Assembly: GCA_029721515.1 (NCBI GenBank)
Contig: CM056550.1
Span: forward strand, 10,605,844 to 10,669,843
DNA: 64,000 bases
Reading direction: 5' to 3'
Source: Synanceia verrucosa
Taxonomy: Eukaryota > Chordata > Actinopteri > Perciformes > Synanceiidae
In this document: one piece after another, positions 44,947-57,195 of the stretch
Layout: every line of letters begins with the position of its first letter
Position numbering within the stretch: the stretch's first letter is position 1
The notes under the pieces: generated by a model
Seen by the model: only the letters and a program-made list of their open reading frames with translations
The model's database searches: none
What the model was told of the DNA's origin: nothing
Translations under genes and position numbers: made by a program

Positions 44947-45454
44947 CATACGCCCGATCTCGTCTGATCTCGGAAGCTAAGCACGGACGGGCCTGGTCAG
45001 TACTTGGATGGGAGACCGCCTGGGAATACCAGGTGCTGTAAGCTTTTCAACTGACGGTGGGAAAACTGCCAAAAAATGTCATCGCATGTCAAAAAAGACA
45101 AAAACTAAACACCTCCAAAAAAGTTGTCAGAAAGACTTTGCGGCATCCTTAAAAGGCCCCGTTGTGGCATTTGTCTTCGCTGACGGCCACACCAACCTGC
45201 ATTCGTCTGATCTCGGAAGCTAAGCACGGACGGGCCTGGTCAGTACTTGGATGGGAGACCGCCTGGCAATACCAGGTGCTATAAGCTTTTCAACTGACAG
45301 TGGGAAAACTGCCAAAAAATGTCATCCCATGTCATAAAAGACAAAAACATCAATACATCTCCAAAGAAGTCGTCAGAAAGACTTTGCGGCATCCTTAAAA
45401 GGCCCCTTTGTGGCATTTGGTTTCGCTTACGGCCACACCAACCTGCATACGCCC
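44947..45454 (+). rRNA. 5S island C between elements 2 and 3 (3 copies or fragments)
   Basis: 44947-45045 is the 3' part (nt 22 onward) of the gene split by element 2, with its internal promoter and terminator intact. 45179-45288 is a 10-bp-deleted copy. 45425-45454 is the 5' part (nt 1-30) of the gene split by element 3. Only two repeat periods (508 bp) separate the elements. The first spacer (AAAACTAAACACCTCC) matches 29553-29568, and the second (CATCCCATGTCATAAAAGAC, CCAAAGAAGTCG) matches the region near 31985. Confidence 0.92.
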
Positions 45455-45617
45455 CTTGGTGAGCAGGGAGGAGCCAGAGGCACAGAGCTGCAGGCAGGAG
45501 ACAAGGAAGTGGAGCAGAGACACCACACAGCAGGAATCCTCTTTTGTTCTAGTTTTTTTTGCTTTTGACGAACATTGTTTGGACCTTCATTGTAAGTGAT
45601 TGAGAGATCTTTTTTGC

Positions 45618-45645
45618 CTCCCCGCAGTGTTTCACTGTCGGGGAG
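45618..45645 (+). promoter_or_regulatory. 5'-UTR hairpin of element 3
   Basis: Identical stem-loop to elements 1 and 2. Downstream, the sequence between the pyrimidine tract and ORF1 has changed, removing the ATG. Confidence 0.65.
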
Positions 45646-45670
45646 CCGCTTTTCTTTTCTCTTTTTTTTT

Positions 45671-47126
45671 TTGGCAGACCCAGCCGAGGACAAAATGGCT
45701 GTTCAGGGACTCAGCAGCCAGCCTGTTGGACTTAAGGACACTTTAAATGCGCCAGGCTTGGCAGAGGAGATTGGAGAGGTAGCAGTAACCGAGATGGAGC
45801 CTGCTGAAGCCACAAATATTGAGGCAAGGAAGGGGAAGAAGGACCACGAGTGCAAATACGAAATGGAGCTCACAGTCAGCACGGAGCTTGATGGTGAAGA
45901 GGCAGTATCGGCACTCGAGCTTATCCAAGCGACCAGGATGGTGTGCGGGGGCATTGTAGCTTGCCGCACCATGGGACCCAAGAAATACGAAATCACAATG
46001 AGCAGTGACGCGGGAAAAAATAAGTTAATGGACGGATTTAAAATTGGCAACACCAGAGTGCAGGGAATGGCTATTAAAAATAATGAACTGGTGGTTTCTT
46101 TCCTGGGACTGCCTGCCTACATCCCAGACGGGGAAATACTGGCCAAGCTGGAGCTGTGGGGAGTGTCTGCGGTCTCCCCCATCAAACGAAGGATGTGGCC
46201 TGGAACTAAGGTGGCTGATGGCACACGTTTTGTCAAGGTAAGATTCACTGGCGCAGTACAGTCTCTGCCTTACTCAGCTAAGTTCTCTACCGCAGCAGGC
46301 ACAGAATATTTCAGGGTGATTCACGATAGACAGGTTAAAGTCTGCCGCATTTGTATACAGCCTGGTCACATCTTGAGGGATTGCCCAGAATTTACGTGTT
46401 TTAAATGTGGTGCGAGGGGCACTTTGCCAGGGAGTGTGGAAATAAGATGGCTAAATGTAAAATCTGCCACAACAAAATGGATGACTGCATTTGTAACGCC
46501 TCAGAGGAAATTTCGGAGGAGGATAGTCTAGCATGGGACATAGAGGGTTGCAGCTGGGAAGATGGAGGGGACCTCAGGGGGCAGAGAGTCGGCGAGGTTG
46601 CCCCCACCTCGGCCACAACGGGCAGGGGCTCCTCCAGAGGGGAATCTCAAAACGGGTCCTACCTCGGACATGGTCCATAATGGGGAGGTCGAAAAATGGG
46701 CTCTACCCGGACCTGAGCTGCACAGGAAAATCTGTAAAAACAGCGTCACGAGAGGCTTCAGCCTCAGGCTTACAGCCTTTCAAGATGACAGAGGAAGAAA
46801 AGAAAGAGGTTTCAGATGGGGCTAGCACGGCAATGGAGTTGGGCGGGGCTGGTGCAGTTGACGTGCCGGTCTCCTCAGCTCCAACCCCCCCCTTGAACCC
46901 TTTCACCCTGACGCACAGCCTGTTTAGCGGCAACAAGCCACCTGCCACCCATTTAGGCCCCTCCCAGAGCACGGAAAACCTGTTCGGCCCGGCTAGATTG
47001 TTCTCCTCCTCTGTAAACAACACATCAACATCTGAGGATGAGATTATCCAACAAAATAAAAAGGAAGGGACAGTCAGAAGGAAAGCATCGATAACAAAAG
47101 CAAAGAAGAAATCCCATAAAAAGTAA
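45671..47126 (+). pseudogene. ORF1 (CCHC zinc-knuckle protein) of element 3, start lost and frameshifted
   Basis: The codon equivalent to the ATG of elements 1 and 2 is TTG (45671-45673) after a longer T run. The next in-frame ATG is 45695 (Met9 of the family). The frame is then open through the RRM-like core and first knuckle (CRICIQPGHILRDC). It breaks at about 46413, inside the second knuckle, where the GCGCAGGGG of element 2 has become GCGAGGGG. The following frames (46405-46680, then 46533-47126) carry HFAREC and the Lys-rich tail. A C5-to-C7 change near 46884-46890 restores the terminal frame. The intergenic A tract before ORF2 is expanded. Confidence 0.84.
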
Positions 47127-47151
47127 AAAAAAAAAAAAAAAATAAAATAAA

Positions 47152-50100
47152 ATGGCCAGTCCCTACGTCTCCTCAGTTTACTCACTTAATGTGAGGGGAC
47201 TAAGAACAGAGAAGAAAGTGTGTCACCTTCTCTCCACACTTCCTGGCGAAATTTGCTGCCTACAGGAGATTAGGTGGTCTCAGAGCACTATAGTGGCGGC
47301 CCGCGGGATGTGGCCAGGCTGTATTTTTCTCTCACTAGGCCCCTCTGGCCGGGGGGGAGTAGCAACCCTGGTTAGGGGGGGGCTGGTGGGAGAAATGCAG
47401 CAGACTCACAGTGACACCGAAGGGAGGTTCACGGTGATAGATATAGGTGAATCACAAAATAGGTGGAGGGTTATAAATGTATACGCACCAAATACAGAGA
47501 CAGAAAGAAAAACACTGTTCACCAGGTTGAGCACGTGGGCCACAGGGAGAGTTTTGTTAATAGGGGATTTTAATATCACATTGACACGGATGGACATTTC
47601 AACTAACAACAAATTTAAGGATGACAGCAGTAGAACACAACTAATACACCTAATGCACCAGAACAACCTGGCCGAGGCCTGGAGGACGCTCCATCCATCG
47701 GCCAGGTTGTTCAGCAGACACCAAGTGGTGAAGGGGGTAATGAAAGGGTCTAGATTAGATCTGTGTTTGCTGTCGGTGGAGTTGATGCAGCAGCTGCTGG
47801 CTGTGTCGTACTCACCTCACCCTTGCAGTGATCATGACTCCCTGGAGGTGGTCTTCAGGCGCAGGGGCGGCCCTAGGATCGGGGGATCTTGGTGCCTGAA
47901 CACTGCCATCCTGAGGGAGCCGGCTTTTGTTGGCAAAATCATGGGTCTCCTCTGTGTCTTACAGGATCGGCTCTTTGAGGAGTGGCCAGCATTTAAACAG
48001 AGAGTCAGGTCGGCGGCAATAAGTTACTGCAAGCGTAGGGCGTGGCAGGGGAAGTTGAAGGTAGACAGCCTCACCAGGATCCTTCAACTGGAGGCCGACA
48101 CTGCCGCCGATGACCCTAACAGGGACTTAACCCTGTACCTCGCGGCCAAACACCAGCTGCACGCCTGGGATGAGGAGCGTTGCAGGGGTGCGAGCATCAG
48201 GGCCAAGGTTCGGCACGCGGTGGAGGGCGAAACATCATCGGCTTTTTTTCTTGGTCTGGAGAAACTGCGTCAACAAAAAAATCACATATCTGCTTTGACT
48301 AATTCCAGCGGCCAGATCAAACATGAAATAGATGCAGTTCTCCAGATCACGACAGAATTTTACTCAAACTTGTTCGCAGCCGAACCCACCTCACAGGTTG
48401 ACCGTGACCCGGCGATCGGTGCCCTGAGCCGCTCCTTGACTCCGGAGAGCCGCTCATGGTGTGATTCCCCTCTCACCTTGAGTGAGGTGGAGTCCGCCAT
48501 TGGTGGTCTCTCTGGAGGCAGGAGCCCGGGAGAGGATGGGCTGCCGGCAGATTTTTTTCAGACTTTTAAAAGGTCGCTTGCTCCCATCCTCTTACACGTC
48601 TACACAGCCATCATCGACCAGCGCAGAGTCCCCAGGGGGTTTGCATCTGGTCTCATCACTCTCCTTTTCAAAAATAAAGGTGAGAGGCATGACATCAAAA
48701 ACTACAGACCAATCAGTCTATTAAACACCGACTATAAAATCCTGGCAAAGATCCTGGCAAACCGGCTGCGCCATGTGGTAGCAGAAGTAGTAAGTCCAAA
48801 CCAGTCTTATGGTATCCCAGGCAGAGACATCTCCGACACTGTCCTCTCCCTCAGGTACCTCATTGGTCGCATGCAGAGGGAGGGTGGTCTTTACCTAGGC
48901 CTGGATTTTGAGAAAGCCTTTGACAGAGTCGACCACACCTTCCTCTGGGGGGTAATGCAGCAGATGGGGTTTGGGGAGGGCTTCATCTCCTCCATCCAGC
49001 TTCTTTATCATTCAGCGGCCAGCAAAGTGAAGGTCAACGGGCTCTTGACCAGCGCTTTTCCCATCAAGAGGTCAGTGCGACAGGGCTGCCCCCTGTCCGC
49101 GCTTCTCTTCAGCCTGGTCACTGAGCCTTTGACTCAGCTCTTGCTGGCCAATAACCAAATCAGAGGCATAATGACACCAGCGGGGAGGAGGTGAAGGTCC
49201 TCCTTTATGCCGACGACACAAACATCACAGTGGGGAGGGGACAGTGTTGAACATGTACTCTCACGAAGTCAAACGCTACTGCATGGCTTCCGGCGCCAGA
49301 ATCAATGCCAGGAAGTCCACAGTCATGCTTCTTGGTGGAGTGACGAGACCAGCAACTCTAGGGGACTTTGAGCTGGTTGATGGGGAGGCTCGCATCCTGG
49401 GCGTCTTTTTGGGAAGGACATCAATGCGGCGGCGGACCGAACTTGGGGGTACTGGAGAACAAAGTCACCTCCAGGCTGAACCTGTGGAGGGCCCGTGCCC
49501 TGTCGCTCAGAGGTAAAGTGATTGTTGTTAACGCTCGTTTTGTCCATCTTGAATTTTGCCCTGGCTGTTCATGCCCTCCCCCAGAGGTCCTGGCCAGGAT
49601 CAACAGGGCGATCAGTGTTTTCCTGTGGAAACACGCGGTCAACACGGTCGCCGAAACACCATCGTGGGTAGGCTGAAGGAGGGGGGGCTGAATTTGGTTG
49701 ACCTCGAGTCCCGGAAGCATGCGTTCAGAGCCAGACTCGTGCAGCGCTTCCTCCTGAGATCTCACATGGCACCCTGGAAGAGCTTTTTCCAACAAGAGTT
49801 ACACTCTTGTGGGAGGTATGGTGACATGAATCTCTGTCAGATCCTCCCACCGAGCCGGTACCAACATCTTGGGCTGCTGGAGAGAGAGATCATGGAGGCA
49901 TGGCGTCTCTTGAGGCCCCTCCTCAGGGTCAACATCACGAGCAAGGCCCAGGCCCTCGGCCAACCGTTGCTCAACAACCCTGAAGTCACATACCGAGGAC
50001 GGCCTTTCGTCCTGCCGACGCTCCATAAGGCCTCAATGGGGGCTCTGGGGGACGTCGTGGGACGAACGGCCGCCGCCCGTCCAGGGCGTTGTGTGGGAGC

Positions 50101-51008
50101 TGAGGAGGAAAGGGATTGAGGTCAAGGCAAAACAATTCGGAAGATCGCTGGCCACTCTTGAACATGTGTCCCGTCCAGCTGGTTGGAGCCCTTGGGTGGA
50201 GGTGAGTGCGACACAGTGCAGATTGGGCCCCTGATTTCCTCCTGGCTTCAGACTTGAAATCCACAGCTTTTGTAGAGCTAAGAACTGTCGCTCTGTATAG
50301 GGCCTTTGTCGACAGAGTCTGGAAGCCTCCTGCCTCAGAGAGGACCTGGGCCTCTCGCTTTCCTGGCCTAGACATCGCCAAGTTGTGGCTCAACATCGGT
50401 GAGGGAGACTTCCAGACTCTGCTTTCAATACAGATTTCAAGCTGAGGCACAGGAGGATCATCACTGGGGTCCAGCTGCATCAAATTGATAGCAGCAAGTA
50501 CAGCAGAGACTGTGCTGTATGTGGCGAATCTGCTGAAACTCTTGAACACCTGTTTTTGGAGTGTACTGTCTGCCAGTCTTTTCTTTCAGCAATACGAGAC
50601 CTGCTAAGGAGACTCCTGCACTTGACCTGGGAGAGAGACGAGGACTGGAGGAAGGTCTTCCTCTTCGGGCTCCAGCCGCCTACCAGCCGGGCAGTCAGGG
50701 GAACCGCCAACCTCATCCTGAGCATTGCCAGACATACCATCTACCTCGCCAGAAACGCTGCCCTGCATAACGAAGGAAGAATCCACCATCTCAGACTCTT
50801 TGCCTCACTGCTCAAGGGTCACGTCACCATCTTGGCCCGCTGCGACAGCCCCCGCATCACCTCCTGGTACAATGGAGAGCATCTGGCCCAGCTGCTGACG
50901 ATAGACATCGACCCACCTGCCTGCACTTTGGGGTCTGGAGGCCGGCGGCCCTCCCCTTCTGTGCTGGGGGAGCAGTCACAACTAATAAGGCCAAGGGAGC
51001 CAGATTAG
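47152..51008 (+). pseudogene. ORF2 (endonuclease-reverse transcriptase) of element 3, nearly intact N-terminal two thirds
   Basis: Open from ATG 47152 for 680 residues. APE endonuclease residues: Asn13, Glu39 (CLQEIRW), Asp139/Asn141 (LIGDFN), Asp227/His228 (SDHDS). RT palm: Asp585 in LGLDFEKAFDRVDH, then VRQGCPLSALLFSL at about 640. An in-frame loss of about four residues (DRLFEEW near 47970) relative to element 1. The frame breaks at about 49182 (G5 to G4) just before YADD (49206-49217), and again near 49232, 49260, 49410, 49450, 49545, 49640, 50060 and 50404. The shared stop/+1 frame change is at 50206-50234. The C-terminal knuckle lies in the frame ending at TAG 51006-51008. Expected product about 1,285 residues. 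Confidence 0.88.
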
Positions 51009-51255
51009 GATGAACCTCAATACTGCCAAGGCAGTTTCCCTGCCCTGGCAGCAAACAGAGACCTATTTTAGAACCTTTTAAAAACTTTGTGTGGTCAGGA
51101 CGCTGCCACGGACTTTTGGCGAAAAGAAAAAAAAAAAAAAAAAAAAAAAAAATATGTATGTCTATATGTCTCTTTTCACGCAATGAAATGTTTGAAAATA
51201 TTTTTTTGATGAGTTATTTAATAAATAAAGATAAAAAAAAAACAAAAAAAAAAAA
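51009..51255 (+). other. 3' UTR of element 3
   Basis: Stem-loop at 51023-51051 as in the sister copies, a long internal A tract (about 51121-51151), overlapping AATAAA at 51220-51229 and an A-rich end interrupted by one C. Confidence 0.7.
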
Positions 51256-51309
51256 CATACGCCCGATCTCGTCTGATCTCGGAAGCTAAGCATGGTCGGG
51301 CCTGGTCAG
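51256..51309 (+). pseudogene. 5S 3' fragment after element 3, cut by gap
   Basis: CATACGCCC (right target-site duplication) through GGTCGGGCCTGGTCAG, nt 22-75, then N. It contains the A box and part of the C box; the rest is in the gap. Confidence 0.88.
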
Positions 51310-51809
51310 NNNNNNNNNNNNNNNNNNNNNNNNNNNNNNNNNNNNNNNNNNNNNNNNNNNNNNNNNNNNNNNNNNNNNNNNNNNNNNNNNNNNNNNNNNN
51401 NNNNNNNNNNNNNNNNNNNNNNNNNNNNNNNNNNNNNNNNNNNNNNNNNNNNNNNNNNNNNNNNNNNNNNNNNNNNNNNNNNNNNNNNNNNNNNNNNNNN
51501 NNNNNNNNNNNNNNNNNNNNNNNNNNNNNNNNNNNNNNNNNNNNNNNNNNNNNNNNNNNNNNNNNNNNNNNNNNNNNNNNNNNNNNNNNNNNNNNNNNNN
51601 NNNNNNNNNNNNNNNNNNNNNNNNNNNNNNNNNNNNNNNNNNNNNNNNNNNNNNNNNNNNNNNNNNNNNNNNNNNNNNNNNNNNNNNNNNNNNNNNNNNN
51701 NNNNNNNNNNNNNNNNNNNNNNNNNNNNNNNNNNNNNNNNNNNNNNNNNNNNNNNNNNNNNNNNNNNNNNNNNNNNNNNNNNNNNNNNNNNNNNNNNNNN
51801 NNNNNNNNN
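51310..51809. other. Assembly gap, 500 N
   Basis: Exactly 500 N. Sequence resumes in the spacer of a unit matching the one before 32841, so about two to three units are probably missing if the duplicated segment is collinear. Confidence 0.99.
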
Positions 51810-51847
51810 CGACATCCTTAAAAGGCCCCTTTGTGGCTTTTGTCTTC

Positions 51848-53974
51848 CATTTCGGCCACACCAACCTGCATACGCCCGATCTCGTCTAATCTCGGAAGCT
51901 AAGCACGGTAGGGCCTGGTCAGTACTTGGATGAGAGACTGCCTGGGAATACCAGGTGCTGTAAGCTTTTCAACTGACGGTGGGAAAACTGCCAAAAAATG
52001 TCATTGCACGTCAAAAAAGACAAAAACATCAATACAGCTCCAAAAAAGTCGTCAGAAAGCCTTTGCGGCATCCTTAAAAGGCCCCTTTGTGGCATTTGTT
52101 TTAGCTTACGGCCACACCAACCTGCATACGCCCGATCTCGTCTGATCTCGGAAGCTAAGCACGGACGGGCCTGGTCAGTATTTGGACGGGAGACCGCCTG
52201 GGAATACCAGGTGCTGTAAGCTTTTCAACTGACGGTGGGAAAACTGCCAAAATGTCATCGCATGTCAAAAAGACAAAAACATCAATACAGCTCCGAAAAA
52301 GTCGTCAGAAAGACTTTGGCGGCATCCTTAAAAGGCCCCTTTGTGTGCGTTTGCTTTGTTCGCCACGCCACACCAACCTGCATACGCTCGAGCTCGGCTG
52401 ATCTCAGAAGCTAAGCACGGACGGGCCTGGTCAGTACTTGGATGGGAGACCGCCTGGCAATACCAGGTGCTGTAAGCTTTTCAACTGACGGTGGGAAAAC
52501 TGACAAAAAATGTCATCGCATGTCAAAAAAGATCAATAAAGCTCCAAAAAAGTCGTCAGAAAGATTTTGTGCCATCCTTAAAAGGCCCCTTTGTGGCTTT
52601 TGTCTTCCCTTACGGCCGCACCTCGCTGCATACGCCCGATCTCGTCTGATCTCGGAAGCTAAGCACGGTCGGGCCTGGTCAGTACTTGGATGGGAGACAG
52701 CCTGGCAATACCAGGTGCTGTAAGCTTTTCAACTGATGGTGGGAAAACTGACAAAAAATGTCATCGCATGTCAAAAAAGATCAATACAGCTCCAAAAAAG
52801 TCGTCAGAAAGATTTTGTGGCATCCTTAAAAGGCCCCTTTGTGGCTTTTGTCTTCCCTTACGGCCACACCTCGCTGCATACGCCCGATCTCGTGTGATCT
52901 GGGAAGTTAAGCATGGTCGGGCCTGGTCAGTACTTGGATGGGAGACAGCCTGGCAATACCAGGTGCTGTAAGCTTTTCAACTGATGGTGGGAAAACTGAC
53001 AAAAAATGTCATCGCATGTCAAAAAAGATCAATACAGCTCCAAAAAAAGTCGTCAGAAAGATTTTGCGGCATCCTTAAAAGGCCCCTTTGTGGCTTTTGT
53101 CTTCCCTTACGGCCACACCTCCCTGCATACGACCGATCTCGTCTGATCTCGGAAGCTAAGCACGGTCGGGCCTGGTCAGTACTTGGATGGGAGACAGCCT
53201 GGCAATACCAGGTGCTGTAAGCTTTTCAACTGACGGTGGGAAAACTGCCAAAAAATGTCATCGCATGTCAAAAAAGACAAAAACAATACAACTCCAAAAA
53301 AGTCGTCAGAAAGACTTTGCGGCATCCTTAAAAGGCCCTTTGTGGCAAATGTCTTCGCCACGGCCACAACAACCTGCATACGCCCGATCTCGCCTGATCT
53401 CAGAAGCTAAGCCGGACGGCCTGGTCAGTACTTGGATGTGAGACCGCCTTGCAATACCAGGTGCTGTAAGCTTTTCAACTGACAGTGGGAAAACTGCCAA
53501 AAAATGTCATCCCATGTCATAAAAGACAAAAACATCAATACATCTCCAAAAAAGTCATCAGAAAGACTTTGCTGCATCCTTAAAAGGCCCCTCTGTGGCA
53601 TTTGGTTTCACTTCCGGCCACACCAACCTGCATACGCCCGATCTCGTCTGATCTCGGAAGCTAAGCACAGACGGGCCTGGTCAGTACTTGGATGGGAGAC
53701 CGCCTGGGAGTACCAGGTGCTGTAAGCTTTTCAACTGACGGTGGGAAAACTGACAAAAAATGTCATTGCACGTCAAAAAAGACAAAAACTTCAATACAGC
53801 TCCAAAAAGTCGTCAAAAAGACTTTTGCGACATCCTTAAAGGCCCCTTTGTGACATTCGTTTTCGCTTACGGCCCCACCAACCTGCATACGTCTGATCTC
53901 GGAAGCTAAGCACGGACGGGCCTGGTCAGTACTTGGATGGGAGACCGCCTGGGAATACCAGGTGCTGTAAGCTT
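51848..53974 (+). rRNA. 5S rRNA genes, array D copies 1-9
   Basis: Copies start at 51848 (CATTTCGG, GATGAGAG), 52114 (TATTTGGACGGG), 52362 (GCCACGCCACACC, CGCTCGAGCTCGGCTG), 52608 (GGCCGCACC), 52856 (CTCGTGTGATC, GGGAAGTTAAGC), 53105, 53357 (several 1-bp losses, AGCCGGACGGCC), 53610 (CACTTCCGG) and 53865 (10-bp deletion). The first three markers identify these as paralogues of 32841, 33097 and 33353. Confidence 0.91.
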
Positions 53975-54107
53975 TTCAACTGACAGTGGGAAAACTGCCA
54001 AAAAATGTCATCGCGTGTCAAAAAAGTCAAAAACAATACAGCTCCAAAAAAGTCGTCAGAAAGCCTTTGCGGCATCCTTGAAAGGCCCCTTTGTGGCATT
54101 TGTCTTC

Positions 54108-54200
54108 GCTTACGGCCACACGAACCTGCATACGCCCGATCTCGTCTGATCTCGGAAGATAAGCACGGACGGGCCTGGGAATACCAGGTGCTGTAAGCTT
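54108..54200 (+). pseudogene. 5S pseudogene with a 27-bp internal deletion
   Basis: GGGCCTGG joins directly to GAATACCAGG. The 27 bp lost (nt 72-98) lie between two CCTGG repeats, so replication slippage or single-strand annealing explains it. It removes most of the C box, so TFIIIA binding should fail. The 5' third and terminator are normal. Confidence 0.9.
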
Positions 54201-54333
54201 TTCAACTGACGGTGGGAAAACTGACAAAAAATGTCATCGCCTGTCAAAAAAGACAAAAACAATACAGCTCCAAAAAAGTCGTCAGAAAGACTTTGCGGCA
54301 TCCTTAAAAGGCCCCTTTGTGGCATTTGTCTTC

Positions 54334-56969
54334 GCTGACGGCCACACCAACCTGCATTCGTCTGATCTCGGAAGCTAAGCACGGACGGGCCTGGTCAGTA
54401 CTTGGATGGGAGACCGCCTGGCAATACCAGGTGCTGTAAGCTTTTCAACTGACGGTGGGAAAACTGCCAAAAAATGTCATCGCATGTCAAAAAAGACAAA
54501 AACTTCAATACAGCTCCAAAAAAGTCGTCAGAAAGACTTTGCGGCATTCTTAAAAGGCCCCTTTGTGGCATATGCTTTTGTTTACGGCCACACCAACCTG
54601 CATACGCCCGATCTCGTTTGATCTCGGAAGCTAAACACGGACGGGCCTGGTCAATACTTGGATGGGGGACCGCCTGGGAATACCAGGTGCTGTAAGCTTT
54701 TCAACTGACGGTGGGAAAACTGCCAAAAAATGTCATCCCATGTCATGAAAGACGAAAACATCAATACATCTCCAAAAAAGTCGCCTGAAAGACTTTGCGG
54801 CATCCTTCAAAGGCCCCTTTGTGGTGTTTGTTTTCGCTTACGGCCACACCAACCTGCATACGCCCGATCTCGTCTGATCTCGGAGGCTAAGCGCGGACGG
54901 GCCCGGTCAGTACTTGGATGGGAGACAGCCTGGGAATACCAGGTGCTGTAAGCTTTTCAACTGACGGTGGGAAAACTGCCAAAAAATGTCATCGCATGTC
55001 AAAAAAGACAAAAACTTCAATACACCTCCAAAAAAGTCGTCAGAAAGACTTTGCGGCATTCTTAAAAGGCCCCTTTGTGGCATTTGTTTTTGTTTACGCC
55101 CACACCAACCTGCATACGCCCGATCTCGTCTCATCTCGAAAGCTAAGCATGGTCGGGCCTGGTCAGTACTTGAATGGGAGACCGCCTGGGAATACCAGGT
55201 GCTGTAAGCTTTTCAACTGACGGTGGGAAAACTGACTAAAAATGTCATCCCATCCCATAAAAGACAAAAACATCAATACATCTCCAAAAAAGTCGTCAGA
55301 AAGACTTTGCGTCATCCTTAAAAGGCCCCTTTGTGGCATTTGTTTTCGCTTACGGCCAGACCAACCTGCATACGCCCGATCTCGTCTGATCTCGCAGGCT
55401 AAGCACTGATGGGCCTGGTCAGTACTTGGATGGGAGACCGCCTGGGAATGCCAGGTCCTGTAAGCTTTTCAACTGACGGTGGGAAAACTGACAAAAAATG
55501 TCATCGCATGTCAAAAAAGAAAAATTCTTCAATACATCTCCAAAAAAGTCGTCAGAAAGACTTTGCGACATCCTTAAAAGGCCCCTTTGTGGCATTTGTT
55601 TTAGCTTACGGCCACACCAACCTGCATACGCCCGATCTCGTCTGATTTCGGAGGCTAAGCACGGACGGGCCTGGTCAGTACTTGGATGAGAGACCGCCTG
55701 GGAATACCAGGTGCTGTAAGCTTTTCAACTGACGGTGGGAAAACTGCCAAAAAATGTCATCGCATGTCAAAAAAAACAAAAACTTCAATACAGCTCCAAA
55801 AAAGTCGTCAGAAAGCCTTTGCGGCATCCTTAAAAGGCCCCTTTGTGGCGTTTGTCTTCGCTTACGGCCACACCAACCTGCATACGCTCGAGCTCGGCTG
55901 ATCTCAGAAGCTAAGCACGGACGGGCCTGGTCAGTACTTGGATGGGAGACCGCCTGGCAATACCAGGTGCTGTAAGCTTTTCAACTGACGGTGGGAAAAC
56001 TGACAAAAAATGTCATCGCATGTCAAAAAAGATCAATACAGCTCCAAAAAAGTCGTCAGAAAGATTTTGTGCCATCCTTAAAAGGCCCCTTTGTGGCTTT
56101 TGTCTTCCCTTACGGCCACACCTCGCTGCATACGCCCGATCTCGTCTGATCTCGGTAGCTAAGCACGGTCGGGCCTGGTCAGTACTTGGATGGGAGACAG
56201 CCTGGCAATACCAGGTGCTGTAAGCTTTTCAACTGATGGTGGGAAAACTGACAAAAAATGACATTGCATGTCAAAAAAGATCAATACAGCTCCAAAAAAG
56301 TCGTCAGAAAGATTTTGCGGCATCCTTAAAAGGCCCCTTTGTGGCTTTTGTCTTCCCTTACGGCCACACCTCGCTGCATACGCCCGATCTCGTCTGATCT
56401 CGGAAGCTAAGCACGGTCGGTCCTGGTCAGTACTTGGATGGGAGACAGCCTGGCAATACCAGGTGCTGTAAGCTTTTCAACTGATGGTGGGAAAACTGAC
56501 AAAAAATGTCATCGCATGTCAAAAAAGATCAATACAGCTCCAAAAAAGTCGTCAGAAAGACTTTGCGGCATCCTTAAAAGGCCCCTTTGTGGCAGATGTC
56601 TTCGCTTACGGCCACAACAACCTGCATACGCCCGATCTCGTCTGATCTCAGAAGCTAAGCACGGACGGGCCTGATCAGTACTTGGATGGGAGACCGCCTG
56701 GGAATACCAGGTGCTGTAAGCTTTTCAACTGACGGTGGGAAAACTGACAAAAAATGTCATTGCACGTCAAAAAAGACAAAAACTTCAATACAGCTCCAAA
56801 AAAGTCGTCAAAAAGACTTTGCAGCATCCTTAAAAGGCCCCTTTGTGACATTCGTTTTCGCTTACGGCCCCACCAACCTGCATACGTCTGATCTCGGAAG
56901 CTAAACACGGACGGGCCTGGTCAGTACTTGGATGGGAGACCGCCTGGGAATACCAGGTGCTGTAAGCTT
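54334..56969 (+). rRNA. 5S rRNA genes, array D copies 11-21
   Basis: Copies start at 54334 (deleted), 54580 (GTTTACGG, GATGGGGGACC), 54836 (GCGCGGACGGGCCC), 55092 (TTTACGCCC, TTGAATGGG), 55348 (CAGACC, GCACTGATGGG), 55604 (GATGAGAG), 55860 (CGCTCGAGCTCGGCTG), 56108, 56356, 56604 (CTGATCAG) and 56860 (deleted). From 55860 the order matches 33353 onward. Confidence 0.91.
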
Positions 56970-57102
56970 TTCAACTGACAGTGGGAAAACTGCCAAAAAA
57001 TGTCATCGCGTGTCAAAAAAGTCAAAAACAATACAGCTCCAAAAAAGTTGTCAGAAAGCCTTTGCGGCATCCTTGAAAGGCCCCTTTGTGGCATTTGTCT
57101 TC

Positions 57103-57195
57103 GCTTACGGCCACACGAACCTCCATACGCCCGATCTCGTCTGATCTCGGAAGATAAGCACGGACGGGCCTGGGAATACCAGGTGCTGTAAGCTT
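57103..57195 (+). pseudogene. Second 5S pseudogene with the same 27-bp deletion
   Basis: Same CCTGG-to-CCTGG deletion and same private GAAGATAAGC change as 54108-54200, in the same neighbourhood (preceded by the spacer CGCGTGTCAAAAAAGTC). The two are duplicates of one event. Confidence 0.9.

Larger units (their letters stand above)
45455..51255 (+). mobile_element. Element 3: full-length 5S-specific Tx1-clade retrotransposon (Mutsu-like)
   Basis: Third near-identical copy, flanked by CATACGCCC on both sides (45446-45454 and 51256-51264). It has the longest uninterrupted ORF2 segment of the three (680 residues), but has lost the ORF1 ATG and carries frame breaks after RT motif VRQGCPLSALL. 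The right flank runs into an N gap after 54 bp. Confidence 0.93.

Noticed and set aside
45596..45694. In-frame upstream extension of ORF1 in element 3
   Set aside because: It reads through the 5'-UTR hairpin and T tract only because the ATG region changed. Elements 1 and 2 do not share it as coding sequence.
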